Notes: a model not told the origin generated them from the letters alone. A DNA stretch of 64,000 bases from Roseiconus nitratireducens (GCF_008629675.1 NZ_VWOX01000017.1:62001-126000); one strand, 5' to 3'; positions 1 to 10,437 are shown, counted from the stretch's first letter. Numbers and translations: made by a program.

Positions 1-1949
1 ACGTGCAGGCGGCGACTCCCAGCGCCGATCCGGTCTCACACGCCTTCTCCCTGCCCACCGTTGGCGGGGCGACGGTGGACGTGGATTCCGATGACGACGC
101 CGAATTGACGGTGGTTTTCTTCCTAAGCACCGAGTGCCCGCTGGCCAAGCTGTATGCCCCCCGGTTGCAACGGTTGGCCGATGAGTACGCCGATTCGGGC
201 CTGGCCGTCGTCGGCGTCGCCAGTAGCGCCCAGGATTCCGTCGAAGACCTCCGCGCGTTTGCTGACGAGCACGAGATTCGCTATCCGATCGCCAAAGATT
301 ACGGCAACGAAGTGGCCGATCAATTCCAGGCCGAGCGAACCGCCGAAGTCGTCTTGTTGGACGATCAATTGCAGGTCCGGTACCGCGGGCGGATCGACAA
401 CGATTTTCAACCCGGCGTCAACCGCGCCGGTGAGACGCGACACGATTTGAAGCAGGCAATCGACGAAGCCCTGGCCGGGAAGGAAGTCTCGGTTGCAAAG
501 ACGACGCCGGTGGGATGCTTGATCGGCCGCAGTCAGCGAGGCGAAGCCACCACCGATGTCACGTTCGCCAAGGAGGTTTCGCGGATCCTGAATCAACACT
601 GTGTCGAATGTCATCGGCGTGGCGAGATTGGCCCCTTCGAGCTGACCGACTACGACGAAGTGGTCGGTTGGGGGCCAATGATGATGGAGGTCATCGACCA
701 GAAACGGATGCCGCCATGGAATGCCGATCCCGAAGTCGGGAGTTTTCGCAACGCGCGACAGATGCCGCGGCGAGACAAAGAAATCTTGCGGGAATGGGTC
801 GAAGGCGGCATGCCGTTCGGGGACGCAGCCGATTTGCCGGATCCGAGTTCACCGACGCCCGTGGCGACCCAGCGCAACACGCCGTGGCAGCTTGACAGTC
901 CGCCGGACCGCATTCTGGAAATGTCCGATCGACCCTTTCAAGTTCCCGCGGACCAGACGGTTGAATACCAGTACTACGTCGTCGATCCTCAACTGGACCA
1001 CGACGTCTGGATTGCCGGAGCCCAAGTGATTCCGGGTAACCGCCAGGTGGTCCACCACTGCATCGTCTTCATCCGCCCGCCCGACGGATTCAATGCACGC
1101 GGAATCGGCTGGCTGACGGCGTATGTTCCAGGGCAACGGGGGGCGGCATTTCCTGACGGCTACGCCCGCCGCATTCCCGCCGGCTCAAAGTTGGTGTTTC
1201 AAATGCACTACACGCCGACCGGCCGTCCCCAGGAAGACCTCACGCGCGTCGGCCTGTGGTTTGCCGAACCGGAAACCGTGTCACACGAAGTCGTGACGTT
1301 GACGGCGATCAATCACGATTTCGAGATCCCGCCCCACACGGCCGATCATGTCGTGACCGCCTCGCGGGACGGTTTGCCGGATGACGGGATCTTGCTGGCG
1401 GTGGCACCCCACATGCACCTTCGCGGCAAGAGTTTCGAATTGTTCTCGCAGCGTGGTGCGACCAAGGAAAAGCTGTTATCGGTGCCGGCCTACGATTTTA
1501 ACTGGCAGCACGTGTACGCGTTCGAAGAGCCGGTCCAATTGTCAGCGGTCGACCGGCTGTCGTTTCAAGCCAGCTTTGACAATTCGTCGGACAATTTTGC
1601 GAATCCGGATCCGTCGGCACACGTGTTTTGGGGAGACCAGACGGATGAAGAAATGGCGATCGCATTTTTTGAAGTTGCGATCCCTCGCGATGCCCAACGC
1701 GGCGGAAAGCGACCGGCATCCACGGGGGAATCCGCCCCCGCAAACCTGAATCAGCAGTCGAAACAGGTGAAGGCGTTTGTCGACGACTACTTTGAAAGGT
1801 TCGATCAGAATCGGGACGGCCACGTCGATCGCATGGAGCTTCCCACCAGCGTTGATTCTTTCGGGTTCAAGGACCTGGACCTGGACGGCAATGGAACGCT
1901 GACGCGCGCGGAAATCGCAAGGGCAGCATCGGTACGACTGGCTCGATGA
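1..1949 (+). CDS. Redoxin / cytochrome c / copper monooxygenase-like / EF-hand fusion protein, 5' partial
   Basis: The reading frame is open to the left window edge, so the true start and probably a signal peptide are missing. Counting from the first in-frame GTG at position 3, residues 10-165 form an AhpC/TSA-type redoxin fold with one candidate active Cys (C45 in STECPLAKLY). A c-type heme motif CVECH lies at 200-204. Residues 310-560 resemble the copper type II ascorbate-dependent monooxygenase (PHM) C-terminal fold, with HHC at 351, MHYTPTG near 401 and PHMHLRG near 469 as likely copper ligands. Two EF-hand-like loops (DQNRDGHVD and DLDGNGTLT) close the protein. It is probably a secreted redox protein of unknown substrate. 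Its stop overlaps the start of the RND gene (ATGA), so the two are co-translated. The domain assignment is firm; the function is inferred. Confidence 0.85.
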   Translation, partial: VQAATPSADPVSHAFSLPTVGGATVDVDSDDDAELTVVFFLSTECPLAKLYAPRLQRLADEYADSGLAVVGVASSAQDSVEDLRAFADEHEIRYPIAKDYGNEVADQFQAERTAEVVLLDDQLQVRYRGRIDNDFQPGVNRAGETRHDLKQAIDEALAGKEVSVAKTTPVGCLIGRSQRGEATTDVTFAKEVSRILNQHCVECHRRGEIGPFELTDYDEVVGWGPMMMEVIDQKRMPPWNADPEVGSFRNARQMPRRDKEILREWVEGGMPFGDAADLPDPSSPTPVATQRNTPWQLDSPPDRILEMSDRPFQVPADQTVEYQYYVVDPQLDHDVWIAGAQVIPGNRQVVHHCIVFIRPPDGFNARGIGWLTAYVPGQRGAAFPDGYARRIPAGSKLVFQMHYTPTGRPQEDLTRVGLWFAEPETVSHEVVTLTAINHDFEIPPHTADHVVTASRDGLPDDGILLAVAPHMHLRGKSFELFSQRGATKEKLLSVPAYDFNWQHVYAFEEPVQLSAVDRLSFQASFDNSSDNFANPDPSAHVFWGDQTDEEMAIAFFEVAIPRDAQRGGKRPASTGESAPANLNQQSKQVKAFVDDYFERFDQNRDGHVDRMELPTSVDSFGFKDLDLDGNGTLTRAEIARAASVRLAR

Positions 1950-4321
1950 CGCGCAGACTTGCGAATTTCCTGCGCCGGACCAGCGACCATCCGGTCTGGG
2001 TCACCCTGTTCGTTCTGGCGATGACGGCGGTGGCAATCGTCGGTTATGCGCGTCCGCACGCCCGGACATCGGTGACCCAGGTCGTGTCTCGGTCCGACAA
2101 GGCAAAAGAGAAGAATCCGCCGGCGGAGGTCGCGAAGCCTGACTCGACAGAAGCTGCGGAGCCGTCTCCGCCGAATAAGATCAGCCTGACGAACTCCGAC
2201 GTGGTGCTGATCGTCCAGGGAGGCTCGTTCTTCACGCCACGCGCCAGCGAGGCGGTTCGAGATGTCGTCGCATCGCTCCGCGACTTACCCGTCGTGGAGG
2301 ACTTGTTCTGGCTTGACGACGCGCCGCCGATCAATCTGTTCAGCTTGCGGCAATCAGCATTTCCCAAAAGCTCCGCGTCGCCCCGAAAGTTCCAGCGAGC
2401 GGAGGCCCAGGCCCTTGCCAACCCGTTGATCGGCGGCCAACTCCTTTCGTCGGACGGGCGGACGATGCTGATGTTGATCGATCTGGACTGGTTGTTCGTG
2501 CAGGACGACCGTCAGTGCACCGAACTGTTGCGCGAGACGGCCGCCCAAGCCGCCTCGACGTATCCGGACGTCGGTCTGTCCTTTCTGGTCGGTGGCCGCG
2601 TGCCGACGTTGTTGGCAATCGATGAAACCCGCAATCGGAACCAAACACGGTTCCAGTTGATCGGGTACTCGATGGTTCTGGTGATGGGCTTGATCTTGTT
2701 TCGCGGATTGAAAGCCGTGTTAGTGGTCGCGGCGGTTCCCGCCCTGGGAGTTTTCTGGACGCTCGGCTGCCTCCGCTACTTTGACCTGCAGAACAACCCG
2801 TTCAATGACGTCGTGCTGCCGGTTTTGATCAGCCTGGTCGCGTTTACCGACAGCGTCCACCTGATGATCGAGATTCGTCGCCGTCGCGCCGCTGGAGATT
2901 CGCCGCGTGAGGCATCCTCCGGCGCGATCGGCAAAGTCGGTGTGGCTTGTTTTCTGACGTCGTTGACGACCGCAATCGGTTTGGGGGCGCTCACCCTGGC
3001 CAACCACGAGGCGGTCCGCGAGTTCGGACAAAGCTGCGTGATTGGCGTGTTGCTTTCCTTCCTGGCGGTCGTGTTGGTGATCCCGCTGGTGTGTTCGACG
3101 CGGCCGATGCAAAACTTGCATTTCGGCCACGGTCACGGCGTCGTCGACCGCAGCCTGGCTCGGATCGGGCTGATCGTTGATTGGACCTTGGGACGTCCGA
3201 AGCTGATGAGCTGCGTGGCGATCGTGGGGACATTGCTGTTGTTGGGCATTTCGCTGCAGCTACGTCCTGACGAACGCGTGCTCAGCTACCTGCCGGACGA
3301 TTCGGAGGCCTCGCGGGCGTTTCAAGTGATGGAGGACACGATGGGCGGGACCTCCGTTTCGCAGGTTCAGATTCGCTGGACCGGCAATGAGGATCCCGAC
3401 GAGACACTCCAAGTGATCTCTGGGGCCCAGGCGGCGCTGGATCGACATGAACTGATCGGGCACCCGATCTCGTTAAAAAGTTTTTTGGATGTGCTGCCGG
3501 GTGACCCGACCGCGTCCGACCGCATGTCGCTAAGCGAATTATTGCCGACGCCGCTGAAGACGGCCTTCTATGATCCCGCCATCAGTGAAGCGGTGATCAA
3601 CTTTCGCATCCGCGACGTCGGCATCGCCGCCTACGCGCCGGTGTTCGAAAGCGTGCAACAGGATTTGCGTCGGCTGCAGCGGGAACACCCGCATTATCAG
3701 ATCTGGATGGAAGGCGGTGCCGTCCGACGCTGGCAAAACCTGTATCAGGTCGTGCTGGATCTGATCTACAGCCTGGGAAGTGCGGCGGTGGTCATCTTCG
3801 TGGTCTTAACGCTGGCGTTTGGATCGCTGCGAATCGGTCTCATCTCGCTGATCCCAAACTTGTTTCCGCTGGCGTTTACGGGAACCTACTTGTGGCTGAC
3901 CCATGAGCCACTGGAGATCGCCAGCGTTTGCGCCTTCACCGTTTGCTTGGGCATCGCGGTCGACGATACGATTCACTTCCTGACGCGATACCAAGAGGAT
4001 TTGCAGGATCACGATCAATTGGATGCCATCCGATCAGCCTTCGTCGGCACCGGGGTGGCGTTGATCATGACCACGATCATTTTGGTCGTCGGGATTTCCA
4101 CGGTCGTGTTCAGCGGTCTGCGGGAGCAACGGATCTTTGCCACCATGGCCTGCCTGACCATCGGATCGGCACTGGTCGGCGACCTGCTGTTCCTGCCGCC
4201 GCTGCTGGCCTTGTTTCGTGGCAAGCGTCGCAAGCCTTCGACTTCCAACGACGCGGCATCCAATGACGCGACGGCGGAGCAGGCGGGATCGCCAGACGAA
4301 GTGCCGGCAGAGCACGTTTGA
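1946..4321 (+). CDS. RND superfamily (MMPL-type) exporter
   Basis: This is a 791-residue inner-membrane protein with the RND layout. The first membrane helix is near residues 15-33, followed by a periplasmic domain to about 235, five to six helices to about 430, a second periplasmic domain to about 610, and a closing helix bundle. Conserved acidic membrane residues appear in TDSVHLMIEI and, in the second half, AVDDTIHFL, as expected of proton-driven RND exporters. It is shorter than the AcrB/CusA class and fits the predicted-exporter/MMPL branch. The start ATG overlaps the upstream stop by four bases. The substrate is unknown; lipid- or hopanoid-type cargo is known for relatives, but nothing here decides it. 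The C-terminal tail after about 755 is polar and probably cytoplasmic. Confidence 0.88.
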   Translation: MTRRLANFLRRTSDHPVWVTLFVLAMTAVAIVGYARPHARTSVTQVVSRSDKAKEKNPPAEVAKPDSTEAAEPSPPNKISLTNSDVVLIVQGGSFFTPRASEAVRDVVASLRDLPVVEDLFWLDDAPPINLFSLRQSAFPKSSASPRKFQRAEAQALANPLIGGQLLSSDGRTMLMLIDLDWLFVQDDRQCTELLRETAAQAASTYPDVGLSFLVGGRVPTLLAIDETRNRNQTRFQLIGYSMVLVMGLILFRGLKAVLVVAAVPALGVFWTLGCLRYFDLQNNPFNDVVLPVLISLVAFTDSVHLMIEIRRRRAAGDSPREASSGAIGKVGVACFLTSLTTAIGLGALTLANHEAVREFGQSCVIGVLLSFLAVVLVIPLVCSTRPMQNLHFGHGHGVVDRSLARIGLIVDWTLGRPKLMSCVAIVGTLLLLGISLQLRPDERVLSYLPDDSEASRAFQVMEDTMGGTSVSQVQIRWTGNEDPDETLQVISGAQAALDRHELIGHPISLKSFLDVLPGDPTASDRMSLSELLPTPLKTAFYDPAISEAVINFRIRDVGIAAYAPVFESVQQDLRRLQREHPHYQIWMEGGAVRRWQNLYQVVLDLIYSLGSAAVVIFVVLTLAFGSLRIGLISLIPNLFPLAFTGTYLWLTHEPLEIASVCAFTVCLGIAVDDTIHFLTRYQEDLQDHDQLDAIRSAFVGTGVALIMTTIILVVGISTVVFSGLREQRIFATMACLTIGSALVGDLLFLPPLLALFRGKRRKPSTSNDAASNDATAEQAGSPDEVPAEHV

Positions 4322-4473
4322 AATCTAGCTGGCGCGTTCCAGCGGCAAATCTCTTGCGTGTTTGTATTCCATTTCGCCGAGTCGGACCGGGACCGTAATG
4401 ATGCGGAGCATCCTGCTACACTCAACGCGGCACGTTTCTGTCAGCGCTGTCCACGAACCTGGAGTCGCTATCA

Positions 4474-6966
4474 ATGAGATCCTTCCCCGCGCGCTTGTTT
4501 CTATTGCTCTGGATCGGGGTACCGTCCGTTTTCGGCACGAATGTCACCATCGCGGAATCGCCGCAACCTCCCAAGGTCTTGCGGGACGGTTGGTCGATTG
4601 AATTGGTGGCCGCCGAACCGGATCTGGTGACACCGGTCGCTTGCTGTTTGGATTCTCGGGGAAGGCTGTTGGTGATCGAGTCGCACACGCACTTTCCCCC
4701 GGAAGACTATCCGGGGCCAAAGACGGATCGAATCCATGCCTTCGCCGACACGGATTCCGACGGCACGTTGGATCAACAGTCCCTGTTCTACGAGGGCGGG
4801 AGAGCGACGATGGGGTTGGTGTTGCTTGCCGACGATTGGATTGTCGTGGCCACACGCAGTGACGTCGCCCGGTTGCGCGATGAGGACGGTGACGGCGTTG
4901 CGGATCGGCGGGAGGTGTTGCTGCGGTTGGAAACAAAGGCCGAGTACCCACACAACGGGCTGGCGGGAGTCGCCGTCGGTCCGGACGGCTACCTGTATGT
5001 CGGACAAGGAGAAAACTTTGGTGAGCCGTATGAGCTGACGGCAGCCGACGGGTCGCAGCAAGTTGGCGGTGGCGAAGGAGGCAACATCTTTCGATTGCGA
5101 CCGGACGGATCCGATCTGCAACGCGTTGCCACCGGTTTTTGGAATCCGTTCGGGATGTGCTTCGATTCCAGAGGCCGATTGTGGACCGTCGGAAACGACC
5201 CCGATGCGATGCCGCCGTGTCGCCTGCTGCACGTCGTCCCGTCCGGAGATTACGGATTCCAATTCCGGTTTGGCCGTGCCGGCACACATCCGCTGCAAGC
5301 CTGGAACGGCGAACTGCCGGGGACCTTGCCGTATGCCGCGGGCACGGGGGAAGCTCCCTGCGCCGTGCTACCGGTCGGCGACCGCTTGTGGGTGACCAGT
5401 TGGGGTGACAACCGAATCGAGTCCTACCAGCTATCGCCTCGCGGAGCCAGTTGGAGTAGCCGGACCGAAGTGGTGGTGCAGGGCGACACCAACTTTCGTC
5501 CCGTTGGGATGGCGCAGGCGGCGGACGGTTCGATCTACTTCACCGACTGGGTCCGCCGCGACTATGCGGTCCATCAAACCGGCCGACTGTGGCGGTTGGT
5601 GCCACCGGATCGATCACAAGCGTTTGAATCATCGATCGCTGCGAAAACGCACCGGGAACATCGTGCGGACGCCTTGCGGTCGTCGGAGTCTGTCTCCCAG
5701 CTGATTGCCGCGCTGGATCACCCGGATCCGTTCATCGCTCAAGCAGCAATTGCTGCCCTCGCCGACTCCGACCGTTTGGGTTCCCTGACGCTGCAAAACG
5801 TGCCCAGCGATTTGGGGCGATCACGACTGCTTGCCGCCTGGCGGTGGCGATCGATGTGTGATCCGCAGTCGGTGCAGCCGTCACGTCGTGACGCGTTGAT
5901 TCATGCGGCGCTTTCGACGCACGGGGAGCAGACACGTTTGGTGGCCGTCCGCTGGGCAGCCGAACTTCAGCAACCGCAATGGCTGGAGGCCTTCGAGACG
6001 CTGCTTCAAGACGACGATCTGACGCCCCGGTTGTTTTCCGCGTGCGTGGCTGGGATCACGCATGTGCGCGATGAAACGGCCCCACGCGGCGTCCGTGACC
6101 CGGCACGCGAGAAACTGCTTGACGAGATCGCGTCCGATGCATCGCGATCCGCCGCGATCCGCGCGCTGGCGGTGCAGATGCTACCGGCCGAGAGCAAGGA
6201 ACCGACCGACGACGAACTTGGATCTTGGATTCGATCTGACAGCGAGGGCAAGCTCGCCCGAGAGTCGATTCGTTTGTTGGCCGATCGATCCAGCCAGAGC
6301 GCGGTGGAAGTTTTGCAATCGGTGATGACGGATTCGGACGTGCCGTCCGATCGGCGTGCCGACGCCGTCGCCGCGCTCGCGGCCGGCGGGCGCACGGAGA
6401 TCCTGCTGCCCGCGGGAATCGATCAAGACCGCATGCCCGCCGAAGTCCAAACCGAATTGGAACGGGTCAACGCATCCGCTGAATCCGTCACGGGAGAAAC
6501 GCGCCCGGCGGCTGAAGACATCCAGGCCTGGATGCAATTGGTTGGCAGCGGAGGCAATGCGGACGCGGGCAGGCGGGTCTTCATGCGAGCAGGCTGCCAG
6601 AGTTGCCACACCCACTCCGGACGCGGTGCAGCGACCGGTCCCGAGCTGACGTCGCTGGCGGGCCAAAATCGGCAGCGCGTCTTGGAATCGATTCTGAAAC
6701 CCAGCCGAGAAATCGGACCGCTGTACACGCCATGGAAGATCTTGACCGTCGACGGCGACGTCTTGAACGGGCTGAAAACGCCCACCCCAGGCGTCGGCGG
6801 TAAACTGGCCTTCCAAGGCACCGACGGCAAACGGTTTGAAATCGCCTTGGAAGACATCCAATTCCACTCGATGAGCGATCAGTCGATTATGCCCGAGGGA
6901 CTGGAAAAAACGATCAGCATCAACGAGCTACGCGACCTGCTGGCTTTTCTGACGCCGCAGCCGTGA
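4474..6966 (+). CDS. PVC-type membrane-bound dehydrogenase-like protein: beta-propeller, HEAT repeats, cytochrome c
   Basis: The 830-residue protein begins with a signal peptide (hydrophobic to about residue 22). Residues 30-380 form a glucose/sorbosone-dehydrogenase-like beta-propeller (GWSIELVAAEPDLVTPVA at the start; SIYFTDWVRRDYAVHQTGRLW near the end). Helical HEAT-like repeats fill 395-690. A cytochrome c domain with CQSCH at 708-712 follows in the PVC-type context (RVFMRAGCQSCHTHSG, ILKPSREI). Hundreds of paralogues occur in planctomycetes; a role in periplasmic sugar or polymer oxidation is usually assumed but unproven. The ATG was chosen because a clear signal peptide follows it directly. 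No partner gene is adjacent in the same operon. Confidence 0.88.
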   Translation: MRSFPARLFLLLWIGVPSVFGTNVTIAESPQPPKVLRDGWSIELVAAEPDLVTPVACCLDSRGRLLVIESHTHFPPEDYPGPKTDRIHAFADTDSDGTLDQQSLFYEGGRATMGLVLLADDWIVVATRSDVARLRDEDGDGVADRREVLLRLETKAEYPHNGLAGVAVGPDGYLYVGQGENFGEPYELTAADGSQQVGGGEGGNIFRLRPDGSDLQRVATGFWNPFGMCFDSRGRLWTVGNDPDAMPPCRLLHVVPSGDYGFQFRFGRAGTHPLQAWNGELPGTLPYAAGTGEAPCAVLPVGDRLWVTSWGDNRIESYQLSPRGASWSSRTEVVVQGDTNFRPVGMAQAADGSIYFTDWVRRDYAVHQTGRLWRLVPPDRSQAFESSIAAKTHREHRADALRSSESVSQLIAALDHPDPFIAQAAIAALADSDRLGSLTLQNVPSDLGRSRLLAAWRWRSMCDPQSVQPSRRDALIHAALSTHGEQTRLVAVRWAAELQQPQWLEAFETLLQDDDLTPRLFSACVAGITHVRDETAPRGVRDPAREKLLDEIASDASRSAAIRALAVQMLPAESKEPTDDELGSWIRSDSEGKLARESIRLLADRSSQSAVEVLQSVMTDSDVPSDRRADAVAALAAGGRTEILLPAGIDQDRMPAEVQTELERVNASAESVTGETRPAAEDIQAWMQLVGSGGNADAGRRVFMRAGCQSCHTHSGRGAATGPELTSLAGQNRQRVLESILKPSREIGPLYTPWKILTVDGDVLNGLKTPTPGVGGKLAFQGTDGKRFEIALEDIQFHSMSDQSIMPEGLEKTISINELRDLLAFLTPQP

Positions 6967-7141
6967 CCCCGAGTGACACGCCGCCACTGCAATTCTTTGC
7001 AGACCGTGATGGGACCGATTTCGGTCGGGCAAAACGGAAAGGAACAGCCGGTGAAAGTCAATCGATTACAGATTGATTCTGGCGGGAAATCTGCTCGAAT
7101 CTCCGGCCCAGGTTCTTTCCCTTCCATCCCCAGGTTGACCG

Positions 7142-8584
7142 TTGAGATCTTCAAACCGACGTCAGTTTCTGAGTGACAACTTTGCCGCAGCCACTTCGTT
7201 TGGGATCGCGGCCGCATGGGCCCAGCTGGGTGGTCGGTTCGCGCATGGCGAATCTGTCAGCCGGTCAACGGCGCTGGTTGAGGTTGCCGACGAAACGACG
7301 GGTCTGCCGCTGTTGCGAGTCCCGGAAGGCTTTCGCTATCGCACGTTCGGTTGGACCGGGGATCGGATGAGCGATTCGGCCCCGACGCCGGCCGCCCACG
7401 ACGGCATGGGCGTGGTGTCGGTGGAAGGGGACGTCGTGACGCTGTGCCGCAACCATGAGATCAGCGACGACGGGCCCTGCCTGTCACATCCCGGGGGCAA
7501 ACCGTTTGACGCCTATGCCCGCGGTGGTTGCACCAACCTGCGATTCGATCTGGCCAAAGGAGAATGGCTGGACAGCTGGGTCAGTCTGTCGGGGACCAGC
7601 CGCAACTGTGCCGGGGGAATCACCCCCTGGGGCACCTGGCTGACGTGCGAAGAAACGGTGCTGGGTCCCAATGACCGCGATCCCTACAAGCTGCAGCAGA
7701 AACGACGCTTTCAAAAGGAGCACGGTTGGGTCTTTGAAGTTTCTCCGGAGCGGTCGGCGAATACGGGCACACCGCAACCCATCCCGGAAATGGGACGCTT
7801 TGTCCATGAAGCGGTGGCCATCGATCGCAAGACCGGGATTGTCTACGAGACCGAAGACCGCGGCACGGCGGGGTTTTATCGCTATGTTCCTGACGTTCCG
7901 GGAAAACTTGCCGCCGGCGGCCGGTTGGAAATGGCCGAGGTGGTCGGGCAACCGGATCTGCGCGGCGGCTTCGCTAGCGGGACAACCTTTGACGTTCGCT
8001 GGCACACGATTGATGACCCGACCCGAGCTCACTCGCCGGGCAGCGAATCGCAAGTCTCCAAAGACAACCCCGTGCTCGGTGATGAGCTGGGTGTTTTCAA
8101 ACAGGGCCAAGCCAAAGGTGGGTCGATGTTCTCACGTTTGGAAGGTTGCTGGTATGGCAACGGACTGGTGTACTTCGATGCGACCAGCGGAGGCGCCGCA
8201 TCGGCCGGCCAAATCTGGCAGTACGATCCCGCCCACGAAACGTTGACGCTGCTCTTTGAATCGCCCAGTAAGCCGGAACTGAACATGCCCGACAACCTGT
8301 GCGTCAGCCCGAGAGGCGGGCTGGTGCTGTGCGAAGACAATGACTACGGGGCCAACGAGTATCCGCAACGGATGTTTGCGTTATCACAGGACGGGCAACT
8401 CTCTTTGCTGGCGGAGAACAACGTCCGGCTGAGAGGCGAACGCAACGGAATGGAAGGCGACTTTCGCACCAAGGAATGGGCCGGGGCAACATTCAGCCCG
8501 GACGGAAAATGGCTGTTTGTGAACATCCAGACGCCCGGAATCACGTTTGCGATCACCGGCCCCTGGGATCAGACCTTGGTGTGA
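7142..8584 (+). CDS. PhoX-family (DUF839) Tat-exported phosphatase-like protein
   Basis: The 480-residue protein starts at TTG with a twin-arginine signal, NRRQFLSDN at residues 5-13, followed by a hydrophobic stretch. The rest matches the PhoX/DUF839 beta-propeller: HDGMGVV, LCRNHEI, RNCAGGITPWGTWLTCEE, GRFVHEAV, YETEDRGTAGFYRYVP, CWYGNGLVYFDATSGG and NMPDNLCVSPRG are typical blocks containing the calcium/iron ligands of PhoX. Family members are periplasmic alkaline phosphatases that use Fe/Ca rather than Zn, although many planctomycete members are uncharacterised. It stands alone between a PVC-type protein and a permease. A 175-base gap precedes it, containing a small inverted repeat at 7013-7026 (GACCGA/TCGGTC). 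Confidence 0.88.
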   Translation: MRSSNRRQFLSDNFAAATSFGIAAAWAQLGGRFAHGESVSRSTALVEVADETTGLPLLRVPEGFRYRTFGWTGDRMSDSAPTPAAHDGMGVVSVEGDVVTLCRNHEISDDGPCLSHPGGKPFDAYARGGCTNLRFDLAKGEWLDSWVSLSGTSRNCAGGITPWGTWLTCEETVLGPNDRDPYKLQQKRRFQKEHGWVFEVSPERSANTGTPQPIPEMGRFVHEAVAIDRKTGIVYETEDRGTAGFYRYVPDVPGKLAAGGRLEMAEVVGQPDLRGGFASGTTFDVRWHTIDDPTRAHSPGSESQVSKDNPVLGDELGVFKQGQAKGGSMFSRLEGCWYGNGLVYFDATSGGAASAGQIWQYDPAHETLTLLFESPSKPELNMPDNLCVSPRGGLVLCEDNDYGANEYPQRMFALSQDGQLSLLAENNVRLRGERNGMEGDFRTKEWAGATFSPDGKWLFVNIQTPGITFAITGPWDQTLV

Positions 8585-8600
8585 ATTGAGGAGTTTAACT

Positions 8601-10430
8601 TTGTCAGACAGCGACGCGCCAACGGAAACCAAACCGCATCGGCTCGGTCAGCTTGCCTCCACCGCAATCTGCGGAAATGACATCACGTCGTCCTGTCTGT
8701 ACGTGTCCGCGCTTGCGATCAGCTATGCCGGACGGTGGGCTCCGGTTTGCTTGTTGCTGGTGGCGGCGACGCTGTATCTCTTTCGGTCGATCTACGCCGA
8801 GGTGGTTGGGGCAATGCCGCTTAACGGCGGGGCCTACAACGCATTGCTGAACACGACCAGCAAGTATCGGGCGTCGATTGCCGCTTGCCTGACCGTGCTT
8901 TCCTACATGGCGACCGCCGTCATCTCGTCCAACGAGGCGATGCACTATTTGGAATCGATGTGGGAAGCGCTGCCGATCATTCCGGCAACCATCTGCCTGC
9001 TGGCGTTCTTCATGGTGCTGACGGCGATCGGGATCACCGAATCGGCTGTCGTGGCGATCGGGATCTTCCTGTTTCACATGACGTCGATGGGCCTGCTGTT
9101 GATCCTGGGCGCCTTCGCGATCTTTACCGTCGGGACCGACGTCCTGATGCAGAACCTTGCGTCGCCAGTTCCGGGCGGCGTGGCGCAAGCATTGTTTTTC
9201 GGATTCAGTGCCGCGATGTTGGGCATTTCCGGATTTGAATCATCCGCCAACTTCGTCGAAGAACAGCAAGACGGCGTCTTCCCGAAGACGCTCCGAAACA
9301 TGTGGCTGGCGGTCACGGTGTTGAACCCGGGGATGGCCATTCTGGCACTGGCGCTGGTGCCCGTCGCGGAGGTCCAGCAGGTCTACCAGACCACCTTGTT
9401 GTCACACATGGGCGACGTCGCAGCGGGAAATTGGTTTTCCTGGTTGATCAGCGTCGATGCGGTCTTGGTGCTCAGCGGTGCCACCTTGACCAGTTACGTC
9501 GGGGTCACCGGTTTGGTCAAACGGATGACGCTGGACCGCTGTCTGCCCAGTTTTCTGTTGGCGGAGAGTCGATTCGGCACGCCCCACCGGATCATCATCC
9601 TATTCTTCATCCTGTCGGTTTCGGTGCTATTGATCACCGGCGGCGACCTGCAGTCCTTGGCGGCCGTTTACACGCTGTCCTTTTTGTCGGTGATGGCGTT
9701 GTTCGCCATCGGCAACTTGCTGTTGAAGGTCAAACGCGCTCGGCTTCCGCGGCCGATCCGCGCCAGCTACCTCACGGTGCTGGTCGCCCTGACCGCCGTC
9801 GTCATTGCGCTGCTGGGCAACGCGCGGCTGAACAAAGCCTACCTGATCGTATTCCTGGAATACCTGGTGCCGGCCGTGGTGATCGTGACAATCATGTTGA
9901 TGCGTGATCCGATCTTGGAACTGATTGTGTTCTTCGTCGACGAGGTGCGCAACAAAGTGCGTCGCCAGAAGCATGAAGCGATCAAGCAGAACGATCGCCC
10001 GACCGCGGCTTGGTGGACCCGGATCGCCAGACGCGTCAATCAATTGGACGAGAAAGTGCACAAGCTGCTGGACCGGATCCGGGCGCAACAGTTCGTCTTC
10101 TTCACCCGCGGCGACAACGTGGAGAACCTGAACCGTGTGATGCTGTACATCAAGGAAAATGAACACACCAACCGCGTCAAATTCGTGCACGTCCACCAGC
10201 CCCAATCGGAATTACCCCCGCGGTTGTCAGAACACATCCGTTTTCTGGACGAAGTGTACCCCGACATCGATATCGAGTTCGTGGCGATCGAAGGCGAGTT
10301 CACTCCGGAATTGATTGAACAACTTTCGGAGCAGTGGGACATTCCGACGAACTTGATGTTCATCGGTTCGCCCACCGGCCATCTGAACTACCGGGTCGCT
10401 GATCTGTGCGGTGCTCGGCTGATCATCTGA
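8601..10430 (+). CDS. APC-family amino acid permease with C-terminal cytoplasmic domain
   Basis: I place the start at TTG 8601 because AGGAG at 8589-8593 lies seven bases upstream; an earlier in-frame start at 8547 would lie inside the preceding gene. The 609-residue product has about twelve hydrophobic helices in its first 440 residues. The APC-family signature sits at the N-terminus (ASTAICGNDITSSCLYVSAL, then NGGAYNALLNTTSK). After the last helix a charged linker leads to a soluble domain of about 120 residues with alternating strands and helices (FVFFTRGDNVENLNRVMLYI, then VKFVHVHQP). It resembles the universal-stress-like tail of some permeases. It is likely an inner-membrane amino acid or amine transporter; the substrate cannot be told. 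Confidence 0.85.
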   Translation: MSDSDAPTETKPHRLGQLASTAICGNDITSSCLYVSALAISYAGRWAPVCLLLVAATLYLFRSIYAEVVGAMPLNGGAYNALLNTTSKYRASIAACLTVLSYMATAVISSNEAMHYLESMWEALPIIPATICLLAFFMVLTAIGITESAVVAIGIFLFHMTSMGLLLILGAFAIFTVGTDVLMQNLASPVPGGVAQALFFGFSAAMLGISGFESSANFVEEQQDGVFPKTLRNMWLAVTVLNPGMAILALALVPVAEVQQVYQTTLLSHMGDVAAGNWFSWLISVDAVLVLSGATLTSYVGVTGLVKRMTLDRCLPSFLLAESRFGTPHRIIILFFILSVSVLLITGGDLQSLAAVYTLSFLSVMALFAIGNLLLKVKRARLPRPIRASYLTVLVALTAVVIALLGNARLNKAYLIVFLEYLVPAVVIVTIMLMRDPILELIVFFVDEVRNKVRRQKHEAIKQNDRPTAAWWTRIARRVNQLDEKVHKLLDRIRAQQFVFFTRGDNVENLNRVMLYIKENEHTNRVKFVHVHQPQSELPPRLSEHIRFLDEVYPDIDIEFVAIEGEFTPELIEQLSEQWDIPTNLMFIGSPTGHLNYRVADLCGARLII

Positions 10431-10437
10431 GCCGCCG

